Source: 'Nostoc azollae' 0708
GTDB taxonomy: Bacteria > Cyanobacteriota > Cyanobacteriia > Cyanobacteriales > Nostocaceae
Assembly: GCF_000196515.1 (NCBI RefSeq)
Contig: NC_014248.1
Span: 4,964,001-5,028,000, forward strand
Length of the DNA stretch: 64,000 nt
Direction of reading: 5' to 3'
Part shown: piece by piece, positions 1 through 9,263 of the stretch
Position numbering within the stretch: position 1 is the first letter of the stretch
Layout of the letters: each line of letters begins with the position of its first letter
The notes under the pieces: generated by a model
Database searches by the model: none
What the model was told of the DNA's origin: nothing
What the model saw: the letters and a program-made list of their open reading frames with translations, nothing else
Made by a program: the position numbers and the translations under genes

Positions 1-2
1 TT

Positions 3-830
3 ATCCAAGTTCTGAAAGGAACAATTGGGGTTTTAGAAAACACAGTCGTCCAACTGGAGACAGATACACCTGTTAGTACTGAGAAAAAACCTAATTTTTT
101 GCAACGGGTGTTATCGAGTTGGGATGGATTTTTAAGGACATTTCGCTTGTTTTTACCGTCAAATGTTTCTAACAATTTGTCAGATACTATTTTGACAGGA
201 ATTCTCGTGGGAGTTGCTGTGGTGATAGTTGGGACAACAACGGTGTTTATTCTTAAACCTTCTGAGGTAGGGACTCTTCCCCCAGTTAAGAAAGTTACCG
301 CACCAACACCAATACCAACTGTAGCTGTATTACCAGAACCGGAAATAACTACTACACCAGAACCAACTCCTACACTAGAAGCAACTCCTACGCTAGAAGC
401 AACTCCTACGCTAGAAGCAACTCCTACACTAGAACCTAAACTTGAACCTGAACCAATACCTACTCCAATTTTACAATTAACACCGGAACAAGCTTTAATT
501 GCGGCTATTGAAGATCAATTAGCTGAAATTAGTGTTTCCTTAACCCGCAATGGAGAGGAAATCATTTCTACCAAGTTGATCAAATCTATTCAAGCCAATT
601 TCCGTTCTAGCGATTTAACTGTTAAAATTGCTGATGATTGGTATGCTTTGGAAACGGATAAACAAAACCAATTAGCTGCTGATATTTTACAGCGTTCTCA
701 AGAATTAGATTTCACTCATTTAGAAATTCTTGATTATCAAGATAATTTAATAGCACGCAATCCTGTTGTTGGTAATGAAATGGTGATTCTTAAACGACGA
801 AGTTTGATAGTTCCTAAATTAGCTTCATAA
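3..830 (+). CDS. Membrane-anchored hypothetical protein, 5' end outside window
   Basis: The reading frame is open from the first bases of the window, so the true start lies upstream; the first start-like codon seen (TTG at 99) is unlikely to be the start. The visible part holds one strong transmembrane helix (roughly codons encoded at 190-255), then a proline/threonine/glutamate-rich linker with four copies of a six-residue TPTLEA-type repeat, then a compact C-terminal domain of about 110 residues beginning near LTPEQALIAAIED. This is a cytoplasmic region, a membrane anchor and a spacer leading to an extracytoplasmic domain, although the orientation is inferred. I do not recognise the C-terminal domain. 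No function is assigned. Confidence 0.75.
   Translation: MQVLKGTIGVLENTVVQLETDTPVSTEKKPNFLQRVLSSWDGFLRTFRLFLPSNVSNNLSDTILTGILVGVAVVIVGTTTVFILKPSEVGTLPPVKKVTAPTPIPTVAVLPEPEITTTPEPTPTLEATPTLEATPTLEATPTLEPKLEPEPIPTPILQLTPEQALIAAIEDQLAEISVSLTRNGEEIISTKLIKSIQANFRSSDLTVKIADDWYALETDKQNQLAADILQRSQELDFTHLEILDYQDNLIARNPVVGNEMVILKRRSLIVPKLAS
366..437 (+). repeat. Four tandem 18-bp repeats encoding TPTLEA
   Basis: Four in-frame 18-bp units (consensus ACTCCTACRCTAGAAGCA) lie in the linker of the surrounding membrane protein. The units differ by one or two bases. The unit is a multiple of three, so copy-number change would alter linker length without breaking the frame. Confidence 0.85.
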
Positions 831-918
831 AATAATATTTTAAAGGTTGTAGCTAAAGCATTAAAAATTTGATATCCTCCTAAATCCTTGGTAATAACTT
901 AAGTCCGAAAGTCTTTTG

Positions 919-1215
919 TCAAGAGGCTTTTGGAGAAATATGCAAAAAGAACTGCTCAGGACCTCGTTGAAGATCAGGAAACGGAGCAACAATTAAACTA
1001 ACATTTGGTTTTCGCTGTTGTTTGATAATACCTAAATCTCGATTTTGGAGGTCAGCAAAATACTTAACTTTCTTCTGTTGCATTACTTTTTAATGAGCCA
1101 TCGTAAAATGATAAAGACGACGATAAATCATTTCTAATGAGATTTCATCAAAGGGCAGAGAAAGTTCATCCGCTACGGCATCACCTAAATCTACTAAAGT
1201 ACTAGTATGTGGAGC
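919..1215 (-). pseudogene. Degenerate coding remnant, unidentified
   Basis: On the minus strand a frame runs from about 1215 to a TGA at 919 with a single in-frame TAA in the middle. It reads like real protein (for example VDLGDAVADELSLPF, then after the stop KYFADLQNRDLGII and VSLIVAPFPDLQRG). No start codon with a ribosome binding site is visible. It lies just downstream of, and in the same direction as, the broken gene at 1287-2609, and could be its continuation in another frame or a separate fragment. Family not recognised. Confidence 0.4.
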
Positions 1216-1286
1216 AGGTCTAGCTGGGTTTCACTCGAAACAGTACTACCGAAAGGCTTGAGAATATCTGTACCTATAGGAGCAAG

Positions 1287-2609
1287 TTAAAATTCGTCAA
1301 ACTCGTCCATGCAGTCCTTGAGGTCTCGAAGCCCTGCTAGAATACGTTGGGGATCTTGGCAATTTAAATCTGCTTCAATTTCTTCTGGTAGCCGCCACGG
1401 GGTCAGATGGCCAGTCGGGCTGTGCCTTCGACCTACCATCAGGATTCCATATATTTGGGTAATTTAACACACGCTTGTTCCACTCACTTAAAGCAGCCTG
1501 CATTTTATTAATCCAATTTTGCGCTCGATTAATGGAGGCATCAATTTCACTAATCTTATTGGGGTCTTTGATATAGCATCTGTACTTGTTAAGGTTGTTA
1601 ATTGCCTCCTGGAATGTCTTGATATAAGTGGGAATATTCTGATAAATGTCCTTCTTGGGATTTGTAAGGTTGACCGTTCTCGGTTTCAGATCCTATTGGA
1701 GTTTGTCTCTAACCTTAGCTACAGTTTCAGCTTTTGCAACTCGGTCGCTATCCGGTATTGCTTTGGCCGCTTCAAGCTTATTTTTGAGGTGTTGGTTCGC
1801 AGGATCTTTTAGCTCTGGGTCATATTCCTTATTGATCCCTTTACAAGGGGAACAGATTAAACCTTCACCATCTTCAGTAACTTTAACTTCGATTCCTGGA
1901 TGAGAAACCTCACCACAAGTTTTGGGTGTAGAAATTCCCCCAAGTAGGTTATGAGTCATACCCTGATCTTGATGAGTAGCGGGTGTTAAAGTTCTAGTTG
2001 GCAGGGTGTTGACTTCAGGTATTAAGTTGCGAAGATTTGGTGGAACTATCTGCCCCCCAGTGTTGTTAGTCCCACTGGCAGGGGGTAAAGCTTTTATATA
2101 TGCGAGCGCTCCACTTTGACTGGAAGAAGTCGTGGAGGTTCAGTTGGCGGGGTGTTGACTTCAGGTATTAAGTTGCGAAGATTTGGTGGAACTATCTGCC
2201 CCCCAGTGTTGTTAGTCCCGGTGGCAGGGAGTGAAGCTTTTATATATGCGATCACTCCACCTTGGTGAGAAAAAGGTACTGATAAGTCAGTATTAACTGG
2301 TGTATTTTTGACAGGAACGATCGCACCAGCTTTGTGAGAAGAAGGTGTAGAAGCACCACCTATTGGGGGATTATATTTAGGAATATAGCAGCCAGGGTTA
2401 TGAGGAACTTCAATCAACGTCACCCTATCGCCGTCATGGGCAGGCGAAAGTCTTAAATTAGGATTTTTTGTTACACCTGGACTGCCAAAGGGATTTCGAG
2501 GGATGCCCAAATTGGGATTGGGTAAGGGCACTCCAGGACCATGAAGACTTACGTAAGAACCTTCGCCTCCCAGTATGAAGACCTTCCATCTGATCTCAGA
2601 ACTTACCAA
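1287..2609 (-). pseudogene. Hypothetical gene broken by a tandem duplication, a stop and a frameshift
   Basis: Reading from 2609 on the minus strand, a proline- and glycine-rich protein (motifs HDGDRVTLIEVPHNPGC and GGQIVPPNLRNLIPEVN) runs to a stop at 2094. A 146-bp tandem duplication at 1998-2266 shifts the frame. If one copy is removed, the frame joins the segment with CSPCKGINKEYDPELKDP that is open to 1693, where a TAG stops it. Beyond the TAG the same frame continues (KTFQEAINNLNKY, INRAQNWINKMQAALSEW). It then shifts once more near 1395 into LPEEIEADLNCQDPQRILAGL and stops at 1287. The gene was therefore probably one protein of about 390 residues. I do not recognise the family. A secreted or polymorphic-toxin-like protein is only a guess from its composition. 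Confidence 0.55.
1998..2266. repeat. 146-bp tandem duplication
   Basis: The stretch starting TTGGCAGGGTGTTGACTTC at 1998 recurs at 2144 with an offset of exactly 146 bases and only a few mismatches, the second copy being readable to about 2266. Since 146 is not a multiple of three, the duplication shifts the frame of the minus-strand gene that contains it. Confidence 0.88.
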
Positions 2610-2693
2610 TGTAAAGCTTCATTTAAATCATGGGATTAAGTCATTGAGATATGCAATTTGCCTATTTAAATGAGTATCTCCCTCTCTGATAAT

Positions 2694-2873
2694 TTATCTA
2701 AAGCGTTGACTTAATGCAGCAATTTGAGTTTCTGTAAAAACTTCCTGTATCAGTCCATGCTCCTTTAATACTTGTAAGACATCTACAGCCCCTTCCACAA
2801 CAGTCACTTGTTGGCTTAAACAGTGTTAAATATTGTCAAGAAAATTGGGGCGATTGCTCACGACCTCAGACAT
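2694..2873 (-). pseudogene. Small hypothetical gene with an internal stop
   Basis: An ATG at 2873 opens a 59-codon minus-strand frame (MSEVVSNRPNFLDNI, TAA, then HCLSQQVTVVEGAVDVLQVLKEHGL and QEVFTETQIAALSQRFR) ending at 2694. The single in-frame TAA at codon 16 is the only lesion. The predicted protein is small, helical and soluble. No family recognised; it may once have been a short regulatory or toxin/antitoxin-type protein, but nothing in the sequence shows this. Confidence 0.4.
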
Positions 2874-2894
2874 AACTGGTTTGAAAAATCCTAG

Positions 2895-3170
2895 AATGAC
2901 CCCAGTGTTGATATTGACTACAAAGCCAACTTAATTGATGATCTTAATACCTCCAAATTTGGTAATAAAGCATATACACCCTATGAGATATTTCTCAAGG
3001 TACTATACGAACTATTTAAAGATGAAACCATTATTGGTGAGATTGGTAAAACCTTAGAATTAGCAAGTTTTGAACAAGAAGGGTTTCAAAGATCCGTCAA
3101 AGTAATTGAAAGACACCGAGGTTCTATCATTGCTGATGCGGTGGGTTTGGGTAACACATTTATTGGTTGA
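2895..3170 (+). pseudogene. Fragment of a PLD/SNF2-type helicase
   Basis: An open plus-strand stretch between TAG at 2892 and TGA at 3168 encodes about 90 residues ending in HRGSIIADAVGLGNTFIG. This matches the start of the helicase core of SNF2-family proteins, where the Walker A motif is normally ADEVGLGKT or ADSVGLGKT. The lysine codon is replaced here (GLGNT), so the P-loop would be dead even if translated. The preceding part (SKFGNKAYTPYEIFLKVLYELF) resembles the linker that follows the phospholipase-D-like domain in such helicases. No start and no downstream helicase motifs remain. Confidence 0.6.
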
Positions 3171-3210
3171 CAGTTATTGGAATAATATACAAGACTTACC
3201 ATCTGGTTTT

Positions 3211-3348
3211 GAGTCTCATCAATGTCTGCTATCTGATTCTAGTTTACCAAAGTAAAGTGGTTGGATTCCTTTTGTACCGCCCACCTTGGCATTACTGGCT
3301 ATAGGTGGAGGAGTTGTTTTTTTAACTTATCAATTACGAAAAGTTTAG
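3211..3348 (+). pseudogene. C-terminal membrane-helix remnant, possibly CHASE2-type
   Basis: The frame ending at TAG 3346-3348 encodes a short stretch, an in-frame TAA, and then GWIPFVPPTLALLAIGG followed by a hydrophobic helix and a basic tail. Cyanobacterial CHASE2-domain proteins often end with such a WIP.VPP-type helix and often neighbour DUF928 genes, as here. The assignment rests on the motif and the neighbour only. Confidence 0.3.
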
Positions 3349-3371
3349 TTTACTCAGGAGGTTATTGACTG

Positions 3372-3644
3372 ATGATCAAGCGCTCGCTCTTACGCCAAAC
3401 TATAACTATCTGCACACCTATAACCCTGTTGTCTGGAAGTTTACTGTCCCCTGTTTTTCTGCCACAGGCACAGGCTCAATCTGCTTTTGAGCGCATCCAG
3501 TCAATTGTTACTGGTAAAATAAGCGCCAGATCAGCTTCCGGGCGATCGCGTGGTGGGGCTACTCACTCACAATGCTCTCAACTAGATACCAAGAACCTCA
3601 TAGCTTATTTAACCAACTACGGCAAGTTCTGTCTTAAATTCTAG
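3372..3644 (+). CDS. Truncated DUF928-like secreted protein
   Basis: The ATG at 3372 is preceded by CAGGAGG, a strong ribosome binding site. The 90-residue product begins with a signal peptide (basic KRS start, hydrophobic core, AQAQS cleavage region near residue 36). It then contains SGRSRGGATHSQC, which resembles the conserved GRSRGG..R..C opening of the DUF928 family. Full DUF928 proteins run on for more than 150 further residues; this one stops after about 30, overlapping the end of the convergent hydrolase gene by 11 bases. It is probably a decayed remnant, although a short secreted product could still be made. Confidence 0.55.
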   Translation: MIKRSLLRQTITICTPITLLSGSLLSPVFLPQAQAQSAFERIQSIVTGKISARSASGRSRGGATHSQCSQLDTKNLIAYLTNYGKFCLKF

Positions 3645-4446
3645 TAGCATGACTGTATTTTACAGTTTCTACAAATTCATTCTCTTTCAAAATTGCATAC
3701 AAATTCACATGTTCCTCCAACAAACATGCATGACCGCTATCACGTAAGATTAAATTTTGAGAATTAGGTAAAATATTATCTAACCGTTCTACCTCACTTA
3801 CAGAAGGTAACAACTGATCGCTCCCCCCGGCTATAAGTAAGACCTGCTGCTTGAGTTGTTGCAATTTGTCCTCTTCAATATGAAACTCACGCAATAACGA
3901 CAAACGCCAATTTACCGTTTCTGCGGGTAGAGAACGCATAGTTCTGAGTAGTTCATGGCGAATACTACTAGACATCCGTGATAACGATGCCAAAAATGGT
4001 AATAATCCCAATGCACCAACATCATAAAACCATGATGGTACTAAATCAGCTAGTTGAGATAAGGTGTTCAACCAAGGGCGCAGTTGAAAAGCTGAAGCGG
4101 GATTTATTAAAATAATACGTTTAAACACATGTGGTGATTGGGTAGCGACTTTCATAGCCAAACAACCGCCAAAAGATTCCCCACATAAATAAACTGGACG
4201 GTGACAGCTTCTTTCTAATTCTGCGTGAATCAAGTCTAAAACATTACTAGTCAGCACCTCCCAGGTTGTGAGGTCTTTTCTGGGGATCGCTAAACAACGG
4301 ACATCAAAGCCTACTTCTAAGCCAGCAGTTTGGGATCGCAACAGTTGACCAGTTCCATCCATTCCAGGCAAATAGACAAACAGCGGATATTCTAGTTGTA
4401 CTCGTTTGGGAGTCAGGAAACAAGGTTTAAGTTCAACGTCTGCCAT
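3634..4446 (-). CDS. Alpha/beta hydrolase, phytyl ester synthase-like fold
   Basis: The 270-residue protein has the alpha/beta hydrolase catalytic set. The nucleophile elbow GESFGG places Ser91, LLIAGGSDQLLPS gives Asp210 and DSGHACLLE gives His239. The opening LPGMDGTGQLL and the PRKDLTTWE segment resemble the hydrolase half of plant PES1/PES2 and related cyanobacterial acyltransferases, which move acyl groups between galactolipids, phytol and glycerol. The protein has no signal peptide, so it is cytoplasmic or associated with the thylakoid surface. The ATG at 4446 is the first in frame. The gene is transcribed alone, convergent with the DUF928 remnant. The exact substrate cannot be told from sequence. 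Confidence 0.8.
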   Translation of the reverse strand: MADVELKPCFLTPKRVQLEYPLFVYLPGMDGTGQLLRSQTAGLEVGFDVRCLAIPRKDLTTWEVLTSNVLDLIHAELERSCHRPVYLCGESFGGCLAMKVATQSPHVFKRIILINPASAFQLRPWLNTLSQLADLVPSWFYDVGALGLLPFLASLSRMSSSIRHELLRTMRSLPAETVNWRLSLLREFHIEEDKLQQLKQQVLLIAGGSDQLLPSVSEVERLDNILPNSQNLILRDSGHACLLEEHVNLYAILKENEFVETVKYSHATRI

Positions 4447-4489
4447 TTTGCCAATGTATCTACAATCTATTAGATCTTGTTTTACAATA

Positions 4490-4733
4490 CCTTAGCCAAA
4501 ATAAAAGGCTACAGGAATTTTGCCATTTTACCAAAATTAAACACAGATAAGCGTTTTGCTGAAGAGCTAGTTTGGAATCTCAAACCCTTATACTGCAGTT
4601 AATACGTTAAAAAATACTTCTAGGAAACCTGGAAGGAATTTTTAACACTGATTGTTTTTGCCAAGCCTCAAAGAAATGGGAGTTAATGCTTAAAGCATCA
4701 TCAACTCACCCTCCTATTTTGGCGACGGTATTG
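4490..4733 (-). repeat. Long dispersed repeat, inverted relative to 45.5 kb copy
   Basis: About 244 bases here, read on the minus strand, match 45496-45749 on the plus strand at roughly 90% identity. They run from CAATACCGTC to CCTTTTATTTTGG(C/T)TAAGG. The 45.5-kb copy lies directly in front of an IS607-type tnpA remnant, so this copy is best read as a solo left end of the same element, without any transposase. Confidence 0.75.
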
Positions 4734-5446
4734 GTTTTACTCTACCGTTCCATTGGCAATCATGGGGAGATGGGTCAGTTATCAGTTATCAGCCATCGCA
4801 CTTTCTTTATTGTTGTTCACTGTTCCCTATTCCCAAGAACCAATGACTAAATCAGCTTCTCGAGATAAAAATCAGCCGAGTCTGAAACTATGATTACAGA
4901 TTTTAGTGAAGTTTGAATGAATTATATATGAATAAGTGAAATCGCTTAACCCATCCTTCACAAACTCACTTAAGGCAGGTAACTCATAATTCATAATTCA
5001 TAAAAGTGATTCTTCGTCCCCAATTTCCTATCCCCAGTCAATTAGTATATTTTTTGTAAAAATTTCGCATTTTTTCTTGATGTATTTTTTACATTTCTTC
5101 ACTATAAGGTTCAGCATCTATTAATAACGCTATGCTGGGTTATCAGATAGAAATGTATAAATCACATATTTGGGTGACTAAGCCTAATCTTTATAGATTT
5201 TAATTGGCTTATAGGAGCATCGAAGTTGAGTAATGAACAGCTTACAACATGATTAATAACAAGTATTTTCCGTAATTTTTGGATAAATCAGCACGATTTT
5301 TAGATACTAAAAAACAATTCTTGAGGTGAGAAATTTGCTAATGTTAAGTTTTAGTTTGAAAAAATACTTGCAATGTTATATAATTACCTGGTTTTACAGG
5401 ATTAACTAAGAAAAAAATCTGTTTAATAATTTGTTTTTTATTGTGT
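4734..5446. other. Intergenic region upstream of metG
   Basis: About 710 AT-rich bases without a supportable gene. It holds short direct repeats (GTTATCAGTTATCAG near 4775, CATAATTCATAATTCATAA near 4986) of the kind common in filamentous cyanobacteria. No tRNA, riboswitch or clear hairpin terminator was seen. The metG promoter should be within its right end. Confidence 0.6.
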
Positions 5447-7048
5447 ATGAATCTAGTGAATAAAACTTCAAAAACCTTTGCACTAACCACACCTCTATAC
5501 TATGTAAACGATGTACCCCATATTGGTAGTGCTTACACCACAATGGCTGCGGATGTTGTAGCTAGGTTTCAACGCTCATTAGGACATCAGGTATTGCTAG
5601 TTACGGGTACAGATGAACATGGGCAAAAAATTCAGCGGTCAGCAGCAAGTTTAGAAAAACCACCACAGGAGTTTTGTGATCAAATTGTACCCAGTTTCAT
5701 CAATTTGTGGGAGGTTCTCAACATTCAATATGATCGCTTTAGTCGCACTACTGCTTTGAACCATTACGCCATTGTTAAAGAATTCTTCCAGCGAGTTTGG
5801 GAAAATGGCGACATTTACCAAGGACAACAAAAAGGCTGGTATTGTGTATCCTGCGAAGAATTTAAGGAAGAACGAGAACTACTAGATGGAAAACGCTGCC
5901 CTATACATACTAGCAAAGAAGTAGAGTGGCGAGACGAACAGAACTACTTTTTCCGTCTATCCAAGTATCAAACCAAACTGGAGGAATTTTACCAATCTAG
6001 CCCAGATTTTATTCAACCACCAAGCCGACGTAATGAAGTCCTCAACTTTGTCGGTCAAGGTTTACAAGATTTTTCGATTTCGCGGGTAAATCTGGATTGG
6101 GGTTTTCCAGTGTCGGTAGATCCTAAACATACCCTTTATGTTTGGTTTGATGCGCTCCTTGGTTATGTAACAGCATTGTTAGAACCTGATGCAGAAGCGA
6201 CTTTAGCCAATGCTTTAGAAAAATGGTGGCCTATTAATCTGCACCTAATCGGTAAAGATATATTGCGTTTCCATGCAGTTTATTGGCCAGCAATGCTCAT
6301 GTCAGCTGGTTTACCTTTACCAGAGCGAGTATTTGGGCATGGTTTTTTGACTAAAGATGGTCAAAAAATGGGAAAAACTCTAGGTAATACCCTTGATCCT
6401 ATCTCATTAGTCCAACGTTATGGTAGTGATGCCGTTCGTTATTACTTCCTTAAGGAAATCGAATTTGGCAAGGATGGAGATTTTAATGAAACTAGGTTCA
6501 TCAATGTTCTTAATGCAGATTTGGCAAATGATTTAGGTAATTTGTTAAATCGTACCTTGAACATGGTGAAGAAATACTCCACTGGTAAAGTGCCGTCAAT
6601 CGATCCAGAAGCGATTCCGAATGAGAATGCTTTAAAAGCGATTGGCTTAGGTCTAGGAGAACAGGTGAAACAAGCATACACAGCTTTAGCTTTTAATGAA
6701 GCCTGCCACTCTGTTTTATCGCTGGTACAAGCCAGTAATAAGTTCATTGATGAACAAGCTCCTTGGTCATTATATAAACAGGGAAAGCAGGAAGAAGTGG
6801 AAGTGGTGTTGTACACAGTTCTTGAATCTGTGAGACTAGCAGCTTATCTCCTATCCCCGATTATTCCTAATATCAGCAGTGATATTTATCAGCAACTAGG
6901 CTGGGGAATTAATTTTAACGATCAAACAGAAACTTCAATTGTTGCGCCTTTTAGTACCCATGCAATATGGGGCTTGCTATCAGATAAACAACAGTTGGGT
7001 ACACCCCAACCCATTTTTAAACGGATAGATACCCTAAAAAACGATTAA
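5447..7048 (+). CDS. metG: Methionyl-tRNA synthetase
   Basis: MetRS charges tRNA-Met for initiation and elongation. The class I signatures are present: PHIGSAY (HIGH-type) near residue 25 and KMGKTLGN (KMSKS-type) near residue 306. The knuckle insert between the catalytic halves has CVSC and a later CP.H, as in the short single-knuckle MetRS form. The C-terminal part is the helical anticodon-binding domain (FNEACHSVLSLV, WSLYKQ). At 533 residues it is the usual cyanobacterial length, without the C-terminal tRNA-binding extension found in E. coli. I chose ATG 5447 rather than the TTG two codons upstream. No clear Shine-Dalgarno is visible. The gene is apparently monocistronic, with about 240 bases to the next gene. 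Confidence 0.96.
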   Translation: MNLVNKTSKTFALTTPLYYVNDVPHIGSAYTTMAADVVARFQRSLGHQVLLVTGTDEHGQKIQRSAASLEKPPQEFCDQIVPSFINLWEVLNIQYDRFSRTTALNHYAIVKEFFQRVWENGDIYQGQQKGWYCVSCEEFKEERELLDGKRCPIHTSKEVEWRDEQNYFFRLSKYQTKLEEFYQSSPDFIQPPSRRNEVLNFVGQGLQDFSISRVNLDWGFPVSVDPKHTLYVWFDALLGYVTALLEPDAEATLANALEKWWPINLHLIGKDILRFHAVYWPAMLMSAGLPLPERVFGHGFLTKDGQKMGKTLGNTLDPISLVQRYGSDAVRYYFLKEIEFGKDGDFNETRFINVLNADLANDLGNLLNRTLNMVKKYSTGKVPSIDPEAIPNENALKAIGLGLGEQVKQAYTALAFNEACHSVLSLVQASNKFIDEQAPWSLYKQGKQEEVEVVLYTVLESVRLAAYLLSPIIPNISSDIYQQLGWGINFNDQTETSIVAPFSTHAIWGLLSDKQQLGTPQPIFKRIDTLKND

Positions 7049-7288
7049 GACTTTCCATTTGTCATTGAGTTTAAAGACTGAACAGGGCTAGAAAAATTCA
7101 GCCCCGGCAAATTATCATAAGCCAATCTAACAATTATGTAAAACTTATACCAAGAAAGAAAAATGATGGTAACAAATGGATGTACATAACGTAAACGCAT
7201 AAAGCGATTTCCAATCCATAATCCATAATTCAAAATGGTATTCGTGATTTCTACCAAAAATAACAGGGATAACAACCGAGGTATGACA

Positions 7289-7921
7289 ATGATGTTGAAT
7301 AATTTGGAAAATGATTCTATTTTTACGCCTGAACAAGTTTTAGAAAATCGTGGTCGTGTAGCAATATTTATTGATGGCTCAAATTTATTTTATGCTGCTT
7401 TACAATTAGGAATCGAAATCGATTACACTAAGCTTTTATGCCGTTTAACTGGGGGGTCAAGACTATTGCGGGCTTTCTTCTACACTGGTGTAGACCGGAC
7501 GAATGAAAAACAGCAGGGGTTTTTGTTGTGGATGCGTCGGAACGGCTATCGGGTCATTGCTAAGGATTTGGTGCAACTGCCAGATGGGTCGAAAAAAGCT
7601 AACCTAGATGTGGAAATAGCTGTTGATATGATGGCCTTGGTCGATTCCTATGATACCGCTGTTTTAGTTAGTGGTGATGGCGATTTAGCTTATGCTGTAA
7701 ATTCGGTCAGTTATCGGGGTGTCAGGGTAGAGGTGGTGAGCTTGCGATCTATGACTAGTGATAGCTTAATTAATGTGAGTGATCGCTATATTGATTTAGA
7801 AGCCATCAAAGAAGATATTCAAAAAACACCCCGTCAAAGCTATCCCTATCGACCATTATCGAGTCTGGGATTCTTGGACGATTCTAGAGATAGCGAAGGA
7901 CATCTAGAAATTCCCGAATAA
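7289..7921 (+). CDS. NYN-domain protein, LabA/DUF88 family
   Basis: The protein carries a PIN-like NYN domain with its acidic metal-binding positions in VAIFIDGSNLFY, NLDVEIAVDMM and VSGDGDLAYAV, followed by a short variable tail. In Synechococcus, LabA acts in negative feedback of circadian gene expression; NYN proteins in general are putative RNases. I prefer the ATG at 7289 (or 7292) because GAGG lies seven bases upstream. The longer frame from 7235 has no binding site. lptC starts two bases after the stop, so the two genes are probably cotranscribed. Confidence 0.85.
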   Translation: MMLNNLENDSIFTPEQVLENRGRVAIFIDGSNLFYAALQLGIEIDYTKLLCRLTGGSRLLRAFFYTGVDRTNEKQQGFLLWMRRNGYRVIAKDLVQLPDGSKKANLDVEIAVDMMALVDSYDTAVLVSGDGDLAYAVNSVSYRGVRVEVVSLRSMTSDSLINVSDRYIDLEAIKEDIQKTPRQSYPYRPLSSLGFLDDSRDSEGHLEIPE

Positions 7922-7923
7922 TC

Positions 7924-9159
7924 ATGCAACATCAACAAGGCAGGACGAATGGAAGCACAAATTCACAACTTCAGGGGGGAAGTAAAACCAAATTTCCCCG
8001 CTTCTATTCTGATGATAATTTAAAATTACCACAAAATTGGTCTTACCTGCCTTTGACCTTATTTTTGGTCATTGGTTTGTTTGCTTGTGGTAATCCTTCT
8101 CCTCATAAACCAAATAGAGGGGATTCATCTAACCAGGATACCAATAGTAAGTTAACTTTTTTTGGCGTTGCTTTAGAACAATTTGATGAAGTAGGTAGAC
8201 CTATTTGGAAAGTCAAAGCTAAAAAGGCAAAATATACTAAAGAAAAAGAAATTGGTGAAGCACAAAATCCCGATGGTGAACTCTACCAAGATGGTAAAGT
8301 AGTTTACACAATTAGAGGTGAAACAGCTGATATTCAGCAGGATGGAAAACAGCTATTCCTTAAAGGTAAGATTATTGCTACCGATCCCCATAATGGTACT
8401 ATCTTAAAAGGTAATGAATTAGAATGGCGACATAAAGAAGATTTATTAATTGTTCGTAATCAATTAAATGGGACTCATAAAGAACTACAAGCAACCGCTC
8501 AAGAAGTAAGAGTAAAAACCCGGGAACAACGAATAGAATTTGCTGGTAAAGTAGTTGCGATATCTGCTGATCCTCAGTTGCAAATGCGAACTGAAAGGTT
8601 AATTTGGCAGATTAAAGAAGGAAAATTAATTAGCGAGTGCCCCATTCAAATTGACCGCTATAAAGATAATAAAATCACTGATCGTGGTCAAGGAAATGCT
8701 GCAGAAATTAACTTAAAAACCAAAATTGCTACTATTGGACCTAAAGCCAAACTAGAGTTAATAGAACCACCTATGCAGATAGTTAGTAACTCTATGACCT
8801 GGAATATCAATCAAGAAACTGTTAAGGCAAATTCCCCTGTGCGTGTTTTTCACCAAGCTGAAAATGTGACTGTAACTGGCAATAAAGCAGAAGTAAAGAT
8901 TCTACAAAAAAGTGTTTATTTAACAGGCAATGTGAATGCTGTAGGACAACACAAGCAATCTTTAAAATCAAATCTACTTACTTGGTATTTAGAAAGAAAA
9001 TTACTAGAAGCCCAGGGGAATGTGGTTTATCTTCAAGTTGATCCACCGTTAAATCTTCAAGGTGCAACCGCACTGGCTAATCTACAAACAGACAATATTG
9101 TTGTTAAAGGTGGCAGTTATAACGACAGAGTGGTAACAGAAATTATTCCGCAGGAATGA
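7924..9159 (+). CDS. lptC: LPS export protein LptC-like lipoprotein
   Basis: A predicted periplasmic LptC/OstA-family protein, part of the bridge that carries lipopolysaccharide from the inner to the outer membrane. After a basic, glutamine-rich leader of about 40 residues there is a hydrophobic helix ending in the lipobox LFAC, so Cys55 would be lipidated. The rest is a long run of beta-strand repeats typical of the beta-jellyroll (GKQLFLKGKIIATD, QRIEFAGKVVAIS, KSVYLTGNVNAVG). At 411 residues it is about twice the E. coli LptC, as is usual in cyanobacteria, where the fold repeats. The ATG lies just after the labA-like stop, which implies coupled translation. Confidence 0.82.
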   Translation: MQHQQGRTNGSTNSQLQGGSKTKFPRFYSDDNLKLPQNWSYLPLTLFLVIGLFACGNPSPHKPNRGDSSNQDTNSKLTFFGVALEQFDEVGRPIWKVKAKKAKYTKEKEIGEAQNPDGELYQDGKVVYTIRGETADIQQDGKQLFLKGKIIATDPHNGTILKGNELEWRHKEDLLIVRNQLNGTHKELQATAQEVRVKTREQRIEFAGKVVAISADPQLQMRTERLIWQIKEGKLISECPIQIDRYKDNKITDRGQGNAAEINLKTKIATIGPKAKLELIEPPMQIVSNSMTWNINQETVKANSPVRVFHQAENVTVTGNKAEVKILQKSVYLTGNVNAVGQHKQSLKSNLLTWYLERKLLEAQGNVVYLQVDPPLNLQGATALANLQTDNIVVKGGSYNDRVVTEIIPQE

Positions 9160-9263
9160 ATTAGTAATTCGTAATTCGTCATTTTCTCCTCTGCTCCCGT
9201 ACTCCTCTACTCTTCTACTTTTCTGCTCCCTCTTCCCTGTCACCTGTCACCTATTCCCCATGA

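Noticed and set aside
1519-1903. Open frames on the plus strand (97 and 85 codons)
   Set aside because: They are antisense to a minus-strand frame with clearly protein-like sequence (KTFQEAINNLNKY, KAETVAKVRDKL); no ribosome site and unlikely composition.
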